A stretch of 64,000 bases of DNA from Paramecium pentaurelia (lineage: Eukaryota; Ciliophora; Oligohymenophorea; Peniculida; Parameciidae): the NCBI GenBank assembly GCA_905183005.1, contig CAJJDO010000128.1, positions 66,182 to 130,181 of the forward strand, written 5' to 3'. Of the stretch, positions 49,989 to 62,121 are shown piece by piece (within the stretch, counting starts at the first letter, position 1; each line of letters opens with the position of its first letter). The translations under genes and the position numbers were made by a program. The notes below the pieces were generated by a model, which had not been told where the DNA came from, ran no database searches, and was given only the letters and a program-made list of their open reading frames with translations.

Positions 49989-51367
49989 TCAGTAATTAAA
50001 TTTAGTTATGGTTATTACTTTCATAAGATCATCATTAAAGTTTGAGATTTCATAAATAAAAACAATTTATTGTCTACATAAAAAACATTCTTTGCTTTTT
50101 TGAGCCATTTCTAATCCACATTTATAACAAATTCCACCATGACCACATATCATTAAAACTGCATTAGGTGGATTTTCACAACATATAATACATTTCTAAT
50201 TAGATTCATTCATTTTATTTTAGTTTTCTTATAATTATTTAGATTCCATTTCTACAGTTGATAATATTTTTTTTGTTTGTCCTCTTTCAGTCATCAATTC
50301 TGTCATCTTATTAGATTATTAAATTAAATCTTCTTTAGTTGTTTATCTAAAAAAAGCAGATGATAGCTTTTTTAAAAATATTTAATGAATAGCCCTCCTT
50401 TTTTCATATTATTTTTGCTAACTGATTTAACTTGTTGGTAATTCTCTTTAAGATTCAATATCAGTTGATTATGATTATAATAAATCGACACAATAATCTA
50501 TAATAGAGTCCCATAATAATTTAGTAATAGCACAAAAAATAATTAAATTAAAAGAAACTGTTGAATAAAATAAGACTTCACCAATTTTTATTGGCAAATC
50601 CAATCCTAATCTATTAAAAGTATTAATAATCCACATTACTGAAAGAATACTACTTATTATTGATATATATAAAGCCCATAACAGAGATTTATCTAAAAAT
50701 AAATAGATTTTACATTCTTGAGGAACTGTCTGATATTGCTTGAAAATTTCATTAATAAGTTTTGATAGAAGTACAATAATTAAAGTAAAACAGGTACCAA
50801 CTAAAGCACTTAGAAACATCCAATACCACCAGAAGGCTTAAGGCCAAGTCCATTCAACATATTTGCTGAGTTTTAAAGAAATACAAACACTTGCAATCAA
50901 TGATGAAAATCTATAAAACGTTTTTAACTATATTTATAATGTATATGATTATTACAAATCTTATGATTGAAGAATATTCATGCTATATTTAAGATGAGCA
51001 ACTTTCTTTAGTTCTGATAACAAATGATAAAAGGAAGAATAAATTTCCGAATAAATAATATTGAAGGTTAGTGTAATAAAGGATGATAACAAAATTCTTG
51101 AGTAATATTTGTGGAAATTACGTATGCCATAATGTGTAATACATGGTCAACCATCTTGACTATTTGTTTGTTTGAATAGTAATAACAAATGAAGATTTCG
51201 AATGCAATGCTCAATCCTAATGGTACAGCAAAAGGTGCTCGATTATATTGGAATAAAGCAAATAACAATGCAAATAAGTTATAGTAAAGGTAATGGATGC
51301 AGAAATAAGATATAATTTTCTTTATTTTGGTTCTAAAATATAATTGATATTACTTTTAGATTAACAT
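49989..51367 (-). CDS. multi-pass membrane RING-finger protein (probable E3 ubiquitin ligase)
   Basis: From ATG 51365-51367 to TGA 49989-49991 with introns 51333-51353 (21 nt), 51097-51121 (25 nt) and 50928-50955 (28 nt); 434 residues, exon sum divisible by three. The N-terminal two thirds has about six hydrophobic helices (YLYYNLFALLFALFQY, FWWYWMFLSALVGTCF, IISSILSVMWIINTF). A polar linker then leads to a C-terminal C3HC4 RING: CIICCENPPNAVLMICGH, then CYKCGLEM and CFLCRQ. Membrane RING proteins typically ubiquitinate membrane or ER substrates; the substrate here is unknown. The gene is tail-to-tail with the adenylyl cyclase, 27 bp apart. Confidence 0.88.
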
Positions 51368-51445
51368 TTGTTTTGATAATAAATAAATAATTTATTGGAT
51401 CAAAGAAATTATATTATGTTATAAATTTATGATATATTAATATCA

Positions 51446-54400
51446 TCACATTCTTTAAGCACTCATTCTAATCTAGCTACCTTGTTAATCCATACTCTTT
51501 CTCGAATTACCTAATCTATTTGTAGATTTTCTTCTAAGAACACTTGTTAAAGAAGTATCCATATCCCCTGATTATACTTCATTTTCTCTAAACAATTCAA
51601 CAAATTAACACCAACGTTCTGGAATGGCCATTTTTACTAGGACTGAAAATATGATGCTACCAACACCAAATCCAAGACATAAGAGGTGTTAATGTAAAGT
51701 TAAATGAGAAACCTTTACAAATTTGCCTCCATATTGGATGAGTACGCATTAAATAACCAAAGTAAAAGTTTAAACAGCCCAAAATAAAGGGTTATTACAA
51801 GCATTAGCAAATGGATTGATTGTCTTGTAATCTAGTTGTCTGCATGAGATTGAATTAAAGACTTGCATGACAACGAAAGTTTAGAAGAAAATACTCATTT
51901 AGACTACATTTTTGTGGAACTAAATAAATTAATAATTAAATTACTTTCTATCCTATCAATTCAGCAGGCATAGATAAATCCATATATTATGGAAGCAAGA
52001 ATAAAATTGCACATAGTACACAAATTTAATAGATGGATCCACCAACTATTGTTCTATTCATAGTGGGTGATACAATTTTATCATCTCTTTTGTATGGTTA
52101 TCTTTCAAGTACTGTAATATTAGGAGGTTCAGTTGCTAAGGCTAAAGAAGCAAAAGTATCCATAATAAGATTAACCCATAACATTTCTATTGTGTTCAAT
52201 GGAGATTCCTTAAGAACTACAGCTCCTAAAAATGACATGAACAAAGCTACTAAATTGACAGTCAATTAAAATTAGATGAATTTTCTAATGCAATCGTATA
52301 TGTTTCTACCCCATTTCATAGCTAAATTAAAAAATTATAATACCTGTAATAATGGAACTAAAATTATCATCTAATAAAATGATATCTGCAGCATCTTTGG
52401 CAACATCAGATCCTGTAATACCCATAGCAAATCCAACATCTGCTTTCTTTAAAGCTGGAGCATCATTAGTACCATCTCCTGTGACTGCAATAACATTTCC
52501 TTCAGCTATTAAACCAGTAACCAATATATATTTATCTTCTGGAGATGCTCTAGCCATGACTTTCATATCCCTACTAACTCTGGCAAAGTTCTCCTTATTA
52601 CCTACAACTTTCACAGTTTTTCCATCAACAATTTCATCTTTTAATCCTCCAACAAATTCTCTAAACTTTTTACCATCTACAACTTCCCATTCACTTATTT
52701 CTCTATTTGTTGGTAATATTCCACATTCTTTAGCAATAGCAGTAGCGGTAAGAATGTTATCTCCTGTAACCATTCTAACTTTGACACCAGATGCATGACA
52801 TTATTTAATTGAATTAGGTACATCAGGTCTAATTGGATCTTTGATACCTGCAATACCTATCAACACTAGATCTTTATCTAAATCATCTTCAGGGATATTT
52901 TATGCTATTTTAGTCAATTATGAAATCTATCCTCTAATATTTGATCCATGAGATTAAGGATCAAGATCTCTATAAGCAATGGCAATTGTTCTCAAAGATT
53001 CTGATGCAAATTTCTAGATTATATTATCATAGATATTTTTTCTTAATTAAGGGTCTAACATCTATTCAATACCATTATTTGCTATGTATTTATTACATTA
53101 TGACAATACAATTTCAGAGGCACCTTTAGTATAGACTCTAATATATTGCGATTTCTAATTAAAAATGACTGTACTCATCTTCTTTCTTTTACTGTTAAAT
53201 GGAATCTATCTTAATACCTTATCACTTGGTCTGAATTGATTAAAATTAAATCCAAAATTATCTGAGCATTCTAATAAAGCACATTCTGTTTTATTTCCAA
53301 TTTAAATCCATTTGTTTGTTTATGGATCCTTTTCAGGAAATGCATTTGAATTATAGCAAATACTTTCACACATGAGTTCAATAGTTTCCTTTTTGATTTT
53401 ATTTTTATTAGTATGAACTTAATCTTTAAATGTTTGATTTTCAGTCCACAATGCAACTACTTACATTATATTTTATGTTAGTGTTCCTGTCTTGTCACTA
53501 CAAATATTATTAGCTCCTCCCATTATTTCACAAGATGATAAATTCTTAACCAAGTTTTATTCATCTTTCATTTTACCAACTGAATATGCTAATGCAATTG
53601 TTACAGCTAATGGTAATCCTTCTGGTACTGCAACTACAATAATTGTAATAGCAATCATAAAAGATTCCACTATGATTTATAATGTCTTTATACTCAGAAA
53701 TGGAAACTTACCTTAATAACAATCATATCCTAGATGTCCCATTAAAGCAATAAATGTTAAAATAGATACTAAAACTCCCAATTTACCTATATCTGATGCT
53801 ACTCCTTCTAATTTTTATTGCAATGGAGTTGGAGGATTCTCTTAAATCAATAGTTGTTTCAACTTTCCAGATACTGTATTTTAACCAACTTTATTATATT
53901 AATAAGTTTCTACCTGCCAATACAATCATTTAACCTGTTCCATCTAGACATTTTGTTCCGGATATTAAAAATGGACTTACATGTCCTCTAGCTGCTTCTT
54001 AATTAACATTTAATTGATTATGTTGCTATTAGACCATTTCAAAATATGGTAATTTCTTTATCTCATCACTCTCACCTGTCATTGGTGATTCATCAATTTT
54101 AACTGCACTTCCTTAAACCATCAAACCTATTGAATTTGATACAGATTATTACCATCTACAACAAACAAATCACCTAAATTGAAAATTAGCAAATCTCCAA
54201 CGACGATATCTTTTGTTTGTATTTCCGTTACTTTACCATCTCTAATTACTTAACATTTTCCATCATCCAATTTTCTACGTAACTATCTAAATTGTCTCTC
54301 CTTTAGATAATTGTTTCCTGCTGTTATTGATATGATTAAGAATATTGCAAAAAATATAGTGGCACTAAGATATATTACATATTTTAGTACCCTTCAGTCC

Positions 54401-54795
54401 ATCCTGTTTTTACTCCTTCATTGATCATACCAATCACAGTCGATACTAGCGCTGCTATCAATAAGATTTGTAGCATTGTATCCCCTAAACATTCCATTAT
54501 CAATTCACATAAAGTTGTTGGCTCTTTCTCAATAGGTGTATTGTCCCCATACACTTGCTTTGATTTCTCTATTTAATTCTTATCTGAAAATCCTTTCTAA
54601 TCATATAATTATCATCATTACCTTTAAATCTGTGTTTAATTTCTTTGCTAATCCAGTATCATCTCCAAATTATTTTACCTTTTAAATACTGGATCCATCA
54701 TTGATTGAGTTCAACTTAAATAAATCAGACAAGTCATCTATAGTTAATTGAGATTAAAATTAGGCTTCTACATCTCTTTATTATTTATAGCTCAT
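51446..54795 (-). CDS. plasma-membrane-type Ca2+-ATPase (P2B P-type ATPase)
   Basis: From ATG 54793-54795 to TGA 51446-51448 with six introns (54597-54621, 54365-54390, 54127-54152, 53889-53913, 52322-52343, 51920-51944); 1,066 residues. P-type motifs in order: DESPMTGESDE (actuator), VVAVPEGLPLAV (helix M4 Ca2+ site), CSDKTGTLTQN with the phosphorylated Asp, MVTGDN, TGDGTNDAPALKKADVG and IILLDDNFSSI. The M5-M6 region with NLVALFMSFLGAV and the LWVNLIMDTFASLALA segment is typical of PMCA pumps. The C-terminal tail after the last helix (about 70 residues, Ser/Arg-rich with VLRRKSTNR) may be regulatory. Function: ATP-driven Ca2+ export. Confidence 0.96.
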
Positions 54796-55084
54796 TATAT
54801 TCAATGAACTAAATTTTATATTAAATGATTAACATTTGCAAATACTTTATATTGGTTCAAAAATACAAATTAAATTCTTATTAACTCAATCAAGATGATT
54901 AGATTAGATTTATAAAAAATACAATAATTGCAGCAATATTATTATTAATATGTCATATTCTTAATAATCAATAATATTATAGTTATTATAATTAAATGAT
55001 ATAACTAAGATTTATTACACAAAATAAAAGACTAGTTTATTCTAATCAAAAAGATTAAAATAATTTTCAAACAATTATTACATC

Positions 55085-57141
55085 ATGTTAAACTTCTTGA
55101 TTTCTAATTTAATAGCATGCACTTGTAATTTATCATATCAATACTATATTAGTTGCCTAGATAGTTTATGAAGAATTGAGCGAAGTTTAATTATCTCAAC
55201 TATTTCAAACCAATGTGAAATAATGTTCTGTTCTTGATAAAATTGATTTCTACTTTATTGATCAAGAGTAACCCAATCTTAATTTTCAATTTAAAATACA
55301 AGAACCCCATTATGCTGTTGAAATATATGTTGATTTTTACCTTATTGGTGATTATACAGAGTAAAATATTAATATATACCTTGATAACATCTTAATTGAT
55401 TAGTACTAAAAACTTAACAAATATCCCTCCCCATTTTGTGATGATTAAGTTGATACTGAAATGGTTACATACTTTACAACCTATTCTCATTTTTAGTAAG
55501 ATCTGAATTTAATAATTTAATTGGAAAATACCTCAAAATTTACTTTAGGAATAAGAAACATTTAAATAGTACCTAAAATATGTCATGAATCATGTACTCA
55601 ATGTGTTGGTCCTAAAGAAAACAATTGTCGATCTTGTGGATTAGGAGTTCAACTTAATAGAAAAACAAATCAATGTGTTTGCCCTTCTACATAACCATAT
55701 TTCAGTATAAATATGAATTAATGTTTAACTAAATGTGATATCTCTGAATATTATGATAAATAATCCAATAAATGTATGATTGATAAAAGTATGAAACAAA
55801 TATTATAATAGATATTGAATAAATATAGACCTTTTTTTGGAATAGTTATGACTATAATGGATGGACAATTATTGAAAATTAAATTGTATCGGAAATGCAA
55901 GACAAAACTTACTCTAATGTTGTAGGATTATTTTCAATAAATTAAATTATTAGCTATTAATTCAACAATACAAATCCTTTTTAATCCATTAGAATAAGAG
56001 CAGACATTTACATATTTTAATCACTTATAAGACCTGAGATTTACATTTAAGTTGATGAGATTAAAACTAATATTAACCCAATCTATACTTAAACAATTAC
56101 AGGATAGAACGGATACAAAGTATTTCACATCGATTATATAATTGATGCCATATCAAATTCAAAAATCTCTTTTTCAATAATCGGAGATCCAAATACAAAA
56201 TGGGGCATTAATTAAGTAGTATTTAATCAATAAAATTGCCAACCATAATGTTAACAATGCTCATCCAAAAATACATGTTAACTATGTAAATCAGGTTATT
56301 TGTTATATTTAGGACAATGTGTTTAATCTTGTCCTAAATATTCATCATTATATAATGACGATACTTGCAAAGATGTAAAAGAAAATTATCCAAATACAGA
56401 AGTAATTATGAGAGCGTTTGATGATAATCTAATTGTAAATTTCTTATCAAAAAATGTTACAACTTTAGCCTCTCTTACTTAAAACTATTATGGAACATAC
56501 TATAATGGAATTAGATATTTTGGAGGTTTAAAAGATGTGTCAATATAACTATATAAAAAATCATTCTATTAATTGCCACCTCATTATTAAGTCATAGTTT
56601 AATTCAATATACTAACATTTGAATTGAATACAACAAGTCAAGTGCTTAATTCTATTGAACTTTATTAAGATAACAAAACTATATTAATTATTAATTCAAA
56701 ATAAAATTAAGTACAGGAAATTAATTAGTAATTTGTACATAATTCAAACAATCTACAATTATCTTTACTATCTCATTAATAAAACTATTCAATTTTCAGT
56801 TTTGGAATATCAAATTTAAATGTCATGATTTCAAGATGCCACCCATTATGTAAATCATGTATTGGACCAAATGAATCTGATTGCAAAGAATGGATATATG
56901 ATTAGAACTCTAATGATTTCAAAAAATGTAAAAATGGTTTTATTTTTGACATACAATAACAAAAGTGTGTTTTATGTCCTCTAGGTTGTTAAAAATGTTC
57001 TGATTAACAAACATGTACTGAATGTGAAACTAATTTCATTAAATAAGGAAATAGTTGCTATTGTTAGAGTGGCCGTATTGATGATTTCACCTTAGAGTGT
57101 CTAAGTAATTATTATATTTATAAATCTTAGCCTATGCATGA
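55085..57141 (+). CDS. secreted cysteine-rich (furin-like repeat) protein
   Basis: From ATG 55085 to TGA 57139-57141 with introns 55125-55152 (28 nt), 55789-55811 (23 nt) and 57105-57130 (26 nt); 659 residues. The first intron rebuilds a signal peptide (MLNFLISNLIACTFAQ). Three Cys-rich clusters (CHESCTQC, CQPQCQQCSSKNTCQLC, CPLGCQKCSDQQTCTEC) are separated by two beta-rich, Cys-poor domains of about 150-200 residues. No membrane segment is seen, so it is probably secreted or surface-bound. It is a smaller relative of the giant protein at 12-18 kb by composition, though not obviously orthologous. The short last exon ends 43 bp from the convergent Asterix gene. Confidence 0.82.
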
Positions 57142-57184
57142 ATTCATTGATAATTTTCATTATTTTTAACAAATATTAACATCA

Positions 57185-57513
57185 TCAATTTTATTACAAT
57201 GTTTATTCCCTTTATTGTTGCAACAACATCTCATGTTTTGGCTGCCAAACATATAATGATAGGAATCCCATTACAATTATCCCAAAATTCAATATAATTT
57301 GCATGTAGTTTGCTGATCTGGTCTTCATTGTTGCACAAGATGATAACAAGAAAAAAAATGCCATCCAGATGAATACTTTTTACTATCCTTTAAAAATTCA
57401 TTTACTTTCATCCAAGTTCCTGCAAATGCCAACAAAAATGAAAAAATTTGTTGCATATCGCCTCCTTATTCTTCTTATACTACACCTTTCACTTAGTCGT
57501 AAGTATATTTCAT
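57185..57513 (-). CDS. WDR83OS: Asterix/WDR83OS homologue (PAT complex subunit)
   Basis: From ATG 57511-57513 to TGA 57185-57187 with one 23-nt intron (57383-57405); 101 residues, close to the family length of about 106. After a polar N-terminus, three hydrophobic segments match the Asterix pattern: IFSFLLAFAGTWMKQKVFIW, then FFFLLSSCATMKTRS with a short polar loop, then ILNFGIIVMGFLSLYV followed by WQPKHE, where the family has a Pro-containing end. Asterix with CCDC47 forms the PAT complex, which shields polar transmembrane helices during membrane protein insertion in the ER. The gene is easy to miss because both exons are short. Confidence 0.75.
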
Positions 57514-58556
57514 AATTAAATTACTTAATTCAATTTAATATTAATTATTTACTATTAATTAATCAAATATTTTATTAAATATATCAAATATAAATCAAGT
57601 AATTCTTTAGTTATTATTCTTCAAGTTCATTATTCTAATTTTAATTATTATATTCAATTATTTAAAGGTACTGTATTTTCTCTATTTAACATATATTTTA
57701 TTACAACTTTATTTGATTATAATTTCAAAAAGATACAATAGAATTCAATTTATAGGGTTAGAAAAAATAGTATATTGTAATGAAAAAACATTTATTTTAA
57801 TACTTTTATATAGAGTTATACTGGTTTATTCAAATTACTATTACAGAAAAATATATCGCTATTATATTTAATTAATAAAGTGGATATATCTTATATTAAT
57901 AAGATTGCAATTAAACAAAAAATAACATTTAATAAGAAGTTCATCAATAAATAAATGAAAATAATATATTCTACTATAAATTCTAATTGATATTATTTAA
58001 TATAGATTTAGTTAAAAAACATTTTAGATATAAATTAGCTTAATATTACAATAAATGATAGAATAATATACATATTAGGATAATCATATATAAATTAAAG
58101 AGTATATAATAATTTAGGATTATTTATAATATTATTTTTATATTTATAAGATAATGTTGTTATTAATATTATTTTTTTATTTAATAAAATGATAAAATTG
58201 TATTTTCTTTAAATACTTTTTATTTTATTTTTTTCAATTATCATTAAAGCATAAAATTAGAATACTAATTTCATAGTTGTTATTCTCTGTCTTAATCTTC
58301 TAATTTTGAAATTATCATTTTATTTCCTAAAGTTAATGAAGGAAAAAAACATAAAAAGTGAATAATTATTTTCCATTATTAATAAATAAAAACAAAGAAA
58401 TTATAAGTTTTGAAAATCTAGTCATACATAAATTTCGATAATTATTGAATGATATAATTTTATTTTAATTAGTTCTCAAAGATTAAATTTGTATATAAAT
58501 TGCATACGCGGATATTGATTATTTGAATTAAAGTTAATCTTGTTGTGTGATTTGAG
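57514..58556. other. extended AT-rich intergenic region
   Basis: More than 1 kb with few G/C, long A/T runs and no convincing coding sequence. The plus strand has one long TGA-free hydrophobic frame up to about 57956, but its content (F, I, L, Y, N only) is what random AT-rich DNA gives. It lies between divergent Asterix and WD40 starts. Confidence 0.5.
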
Positions 58557-60973
58557 ATGTCAAAGACTTTAGACAGATGCTAGTATCATCAAAAGGTTGG
58601 AATTGCTGTAGAGTGGTTGACAAGAGATGAAAATAATTATTCAATTTTGTGCGAAAATTGCTTAGCTGAAAGGGCTAACAATAAGCATATATATTTATTG
58701 AAAGACGCTGAATTAATACTTTAATAATTTAGATTGGAATTTTTATATCGATTTGAAGAGGAGTAGAAAGGGAAAATCAATTTCTTAAAAAATATGTAAA
58801 TAATTGTATAGAAATTGCAGAATCACTTTTCATAAACACTCGATTAAATAAACAATAAAATAAATGAAAGAATGGAATTCAATACAATGATTTTTAATTA
58901 AGGGGGAATGTAAAATGAAAAAAATGAAAATTTGAGTGGTAAGTTAAATATCAAGAATTTTGGAGAATAATTAATAGAGGAAATAACAAGATGTAAGAGA
59001 ATGAAAAAGATAGGTGGAGAATAGAATATTATAGAATTTTAGAATCAAATATAACATGATATATTGAGATTATAATAAGGTGATATATTATATGAGTGTT
59101 TTGAATTAATGATTTAGGTGGATGAGAAAAGAATAGTTAAATTAATGGAGAATAATTAAATGAATGTTGAATATTAATAGGGAAATATTTAAGTAAGAAT
59201 ATATTAATATATTGTTCAAAGAGAACTCCAAAGTTGGATTTGATTTGCAAAGAACATGATAAGGAAATAATTATATTTGATTTAAGTGAGTAGCAACAAA
59301 GAGAGTATAGGGCAAGATGTGTGGAATGTGATCCATGTATCTTTACATCATTGACAAAATGTTAAAATTTGTGGAGAAACTATGAAAGATAACAATCTGA
59401 AATACTGACACAGTATTATTAATCCAGAAAATCATAGATTTGGATTATTACACAATAGTTATTTTAGTTGAAAAATTCATTTATAGAAAAAATTAACTCA
59501 ATCATCATATAATTGAATGGGGTAATGGTATAGACAGAATAAGATATCTTGAAAATTATAGGAAGCATGAATAAAGATTGGAACACTATGACTTTAAATG
59601 AAGTTTTAGATATAGCAGATATATTGAGTAAACCGGAATAAATGAAATAATGTTTAAAGGAAATGGAAATTAAATATAAGATGAAAAATTTGAATATTGA
59701 TTGCATATTCTAAAACAGTATAGAAGAATTATAAGAAATTAATAATCAAATAGCTTAATTGAATTTATGTTTTATTCATGAATAGGGTGGTAATAATAAT
59801 AATGATTATTAATCACCTAAATATAATTATAGATCAAGATAAAACAGTGAAAAAAAGAAATAAAGATCAAACAGCACATTGAGTGAAAATTTTTAGGTTT
59901 AATTGAAGGATCAAATATAGGATTAAAAATTTAAGAAAATTAATAATAAGATTAAATCATTAGAAGAATGGAGAATTCAATAATTAAAATGGTCTGATAA
60001 ATATATCGATTATTAATTATTTTTTACAAAAAAGTAAGCTGAATGGTGTAATGCAATAGCTTTTAATAAATAGGGAAATATTATGATAGCTGGGTGTATT
60101 TTTTCAATTAAAGTCTTTGATTTTTTAAAAGGAAGAATTGTTTAAACATATTAAGCCAAATAACATTCAGGAGATATTAATTGTTTATTATTTAGCAAAT
60201 AAATCAATCAATTTATCTCTGGGAGTGATGACAGAACAATTAGAATTTGGAATTAAATTGATCAGAATGAATGGAAATGCATATAAGTTTTATAAGGTCA
60301 TGAAGATTGGGTTTTGTGTTTGATTTAGACAGAAGATGAATAAACAATCTTATCTGGAAGTAGAGACAAAAGTATAAAGAAATGGATCAAAAATTAATTG
60401 AATTAGACTTTTGAATGCACTTAAACTTTACATGTACATACAGATGCAGTGTTAGGATTATCATTAAATAAATCTGAATCGTTTATGGTATCTTGTAGTT
60501 ATGATAAATCAATTATCATATGGGAAATTTAAGAATCATTTTAAATTGAAAAAAAGCAAATAATTTAAAATGAAACATATGCTAATAGGGTCCTTTTTAT
60601 CAATGAAACTCAATTTTTGTTTCAACCAAATAATAATGAAAATGTCCATATTTTTAAATACAATTCTCAATTATAATAATTTTAAGCTTCAAAACACAAT
60701 ATTTAGTAAGTCTAAGCAGATGATGATTATTAATATTTTCCATCGAAATTCTTAACAAAATAAGAGTGTTTTGCTAATATTCATAACAAATACTTGTATA
60801 TTACTAAATAAATAAATGAGGAAGAATATGAAATACTCTAAATAATAGAATTTGAAGATTATCGTAAATTCGGAAGCTTTACAGAAGATGGAGAATATTT
60901 AGTAACATGGCATTATTCATCATGTGAATTTTAGATTAGAAAGAATGTTGGAACTTCGAGAATATCATGGTGA
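58557..60973 (+). CDS. WD40-repeat protein with N-terminal Cys/His motif
   Basis: From ATG 58557 to TGA 60971-60973 with one 29-nt intron (59193-59221); 795 residues. The N-terminus has a zinc-binding-like CxxH...CENC pattern (DRCQYHQK, ILCENCLAE). A long helical/coiled-coil middle contains a second Cys cluster (CVECDPC). The C-terminal 300 residues contain WD40 repeats, for example SGDINCLLFSKQINQFISGS, DDRTIRIWNQ, GSRDKSIKKWIKN and SCSYDKSIIIWEI. The zinc finger, coiled coil and WD40 order recalls TRIM-like proteins or a ciliate-expanded family. It is probably a scaffold for protein interactions. Confidence 0.85.
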
Positions 60974-61024
60974 TTTATATTTGGTATGTACTATAAATAA
61001 ATAAATATAATAATAATATATATT

Positions 61025-62090
61025 TCAAGATTGAAAAATTTGATCAATAGTTTTATAACCACAAGGCTTAGTAATCTTATAATTTTTGGCATCTAAATAC
61101 TTTGTTTTATGTTTAAATTAGTTTAAAATTATGTCACTATTTTTCAGATTGAAATATTCTGCATGATTTTTAAGGATTCTAGCAGAATTACAAAGATTTT
61201 TTAATAATTTAGGATCTGCATGTATGATTCTAAATTCAATAAATATAATTTAATTTGGATCAAAGGGAGAGGATTTAAAAATTTATTTTTATTAAACTTT
61301 TGACCTAAATTGTGAACCTTCATAAGTGTTCAAATAATAATCAAAGAATTCTCTACCTTCGACTGAATATTAAGCCAATTCACACCAATTTTTTAGAGAA
61401 CCATCATGATTGAATATAGTTGGTAATGCTTATGTTTCTTTGAGATGATCGAACATCATATCTTTAGTAATTCCCATAAGATCTAAGAGTTTTTGATTAA
61501 TAATTCTAGATGATAGAATACTATTATTAGGATTAACATTTTATAGAGTGCATTAAAAAGGGTATTTTTGGAGGGTTTATTCAAATTCATTTAATTCATT
61601 GTCTGATATTAATGTTTATAGTTAGAAATTGTCTAGAATTTTAAATCTCTATTCAACACATTCTAATGCTTATGAGCTATATTGATCATTCATATTTTGT
61701 ATAATTTAGCAAATTTGCTATTTAGTATATTGATGTCTGTCGTATTGTTAAAGAGAAAAGATAAAAAGATCATGTTTTTAATCAACTCTACAAACTTTAT
61801 AATTGTAAGTGCAAGGATTTTCACATAAGGATCCTAAACATCTTTCTTAAGGACACTATAAAGCTAATTTCAATTCAACTGAGGATTTAATAACAGTGGA
61901 TATTGGTCTAGATATTGAAAGTATTGGAAGTATGATTTTCTTTGAGATCTAAACATTTTAATGATTTGATTATTCTAATTAAATTGATGAAAATACTCAG
62001 TTTGCATATAGTCTTAGTTACACCCTATATATTAGATTGTTTGAATTCCTCTTAGTTTATAATATTGCTTAAATTGATTATTTAACTCAT
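61025..62090 (-). CDS. Cys-cluster protein with PAS-like region, possible regulator
   Basis: From ATG 62088-62090 to TGA 61025-61027 with one 22-nt intron (61975-61996); 347 residues. A compact Cys cluster CPQERCLGSLCENPC is followed by further Cys residues. Downstream, SSRIINQKLLDLMGITKDMM and ALPTIFNHDGS look like the sensory PAS-type region found in some transcription regulators. The C-terminus is basic and ends KPCGYKTIDQIFQS. The DNA-binding role is only suggested by the cluster plus PAS-like arrangement. The gene starts 31 bp downstream of the kinase stop in the same direction. Confidence 0.65.
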
Positions 62091-62121
62091 TACAATTATA
62101 ATTATAATTAATTGTGTAAAA

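Noticed and set aside
52352..52798. 148-codon plus-strand open frame
   Set aside because: It is the antisense shadow of the conserved P-type ATPase region (TGDGTNDAP) on the minus strand.
57130..57500. Apparent frameshift or continuation of the plus-strand Cys-rich gene
   Set aside because: The coding-like signal belongs to the minus-strand Asterix gene. A 26-nt intron at 57105-57130 ends the plus-strand gene at 57141.
57520..57956. Long hydrophobic plus-strand frame
   Set aside because: Only I, L, F, Y, N and K residues appear, as expected from random AT-rich DNA. There is no start or conserved motif.
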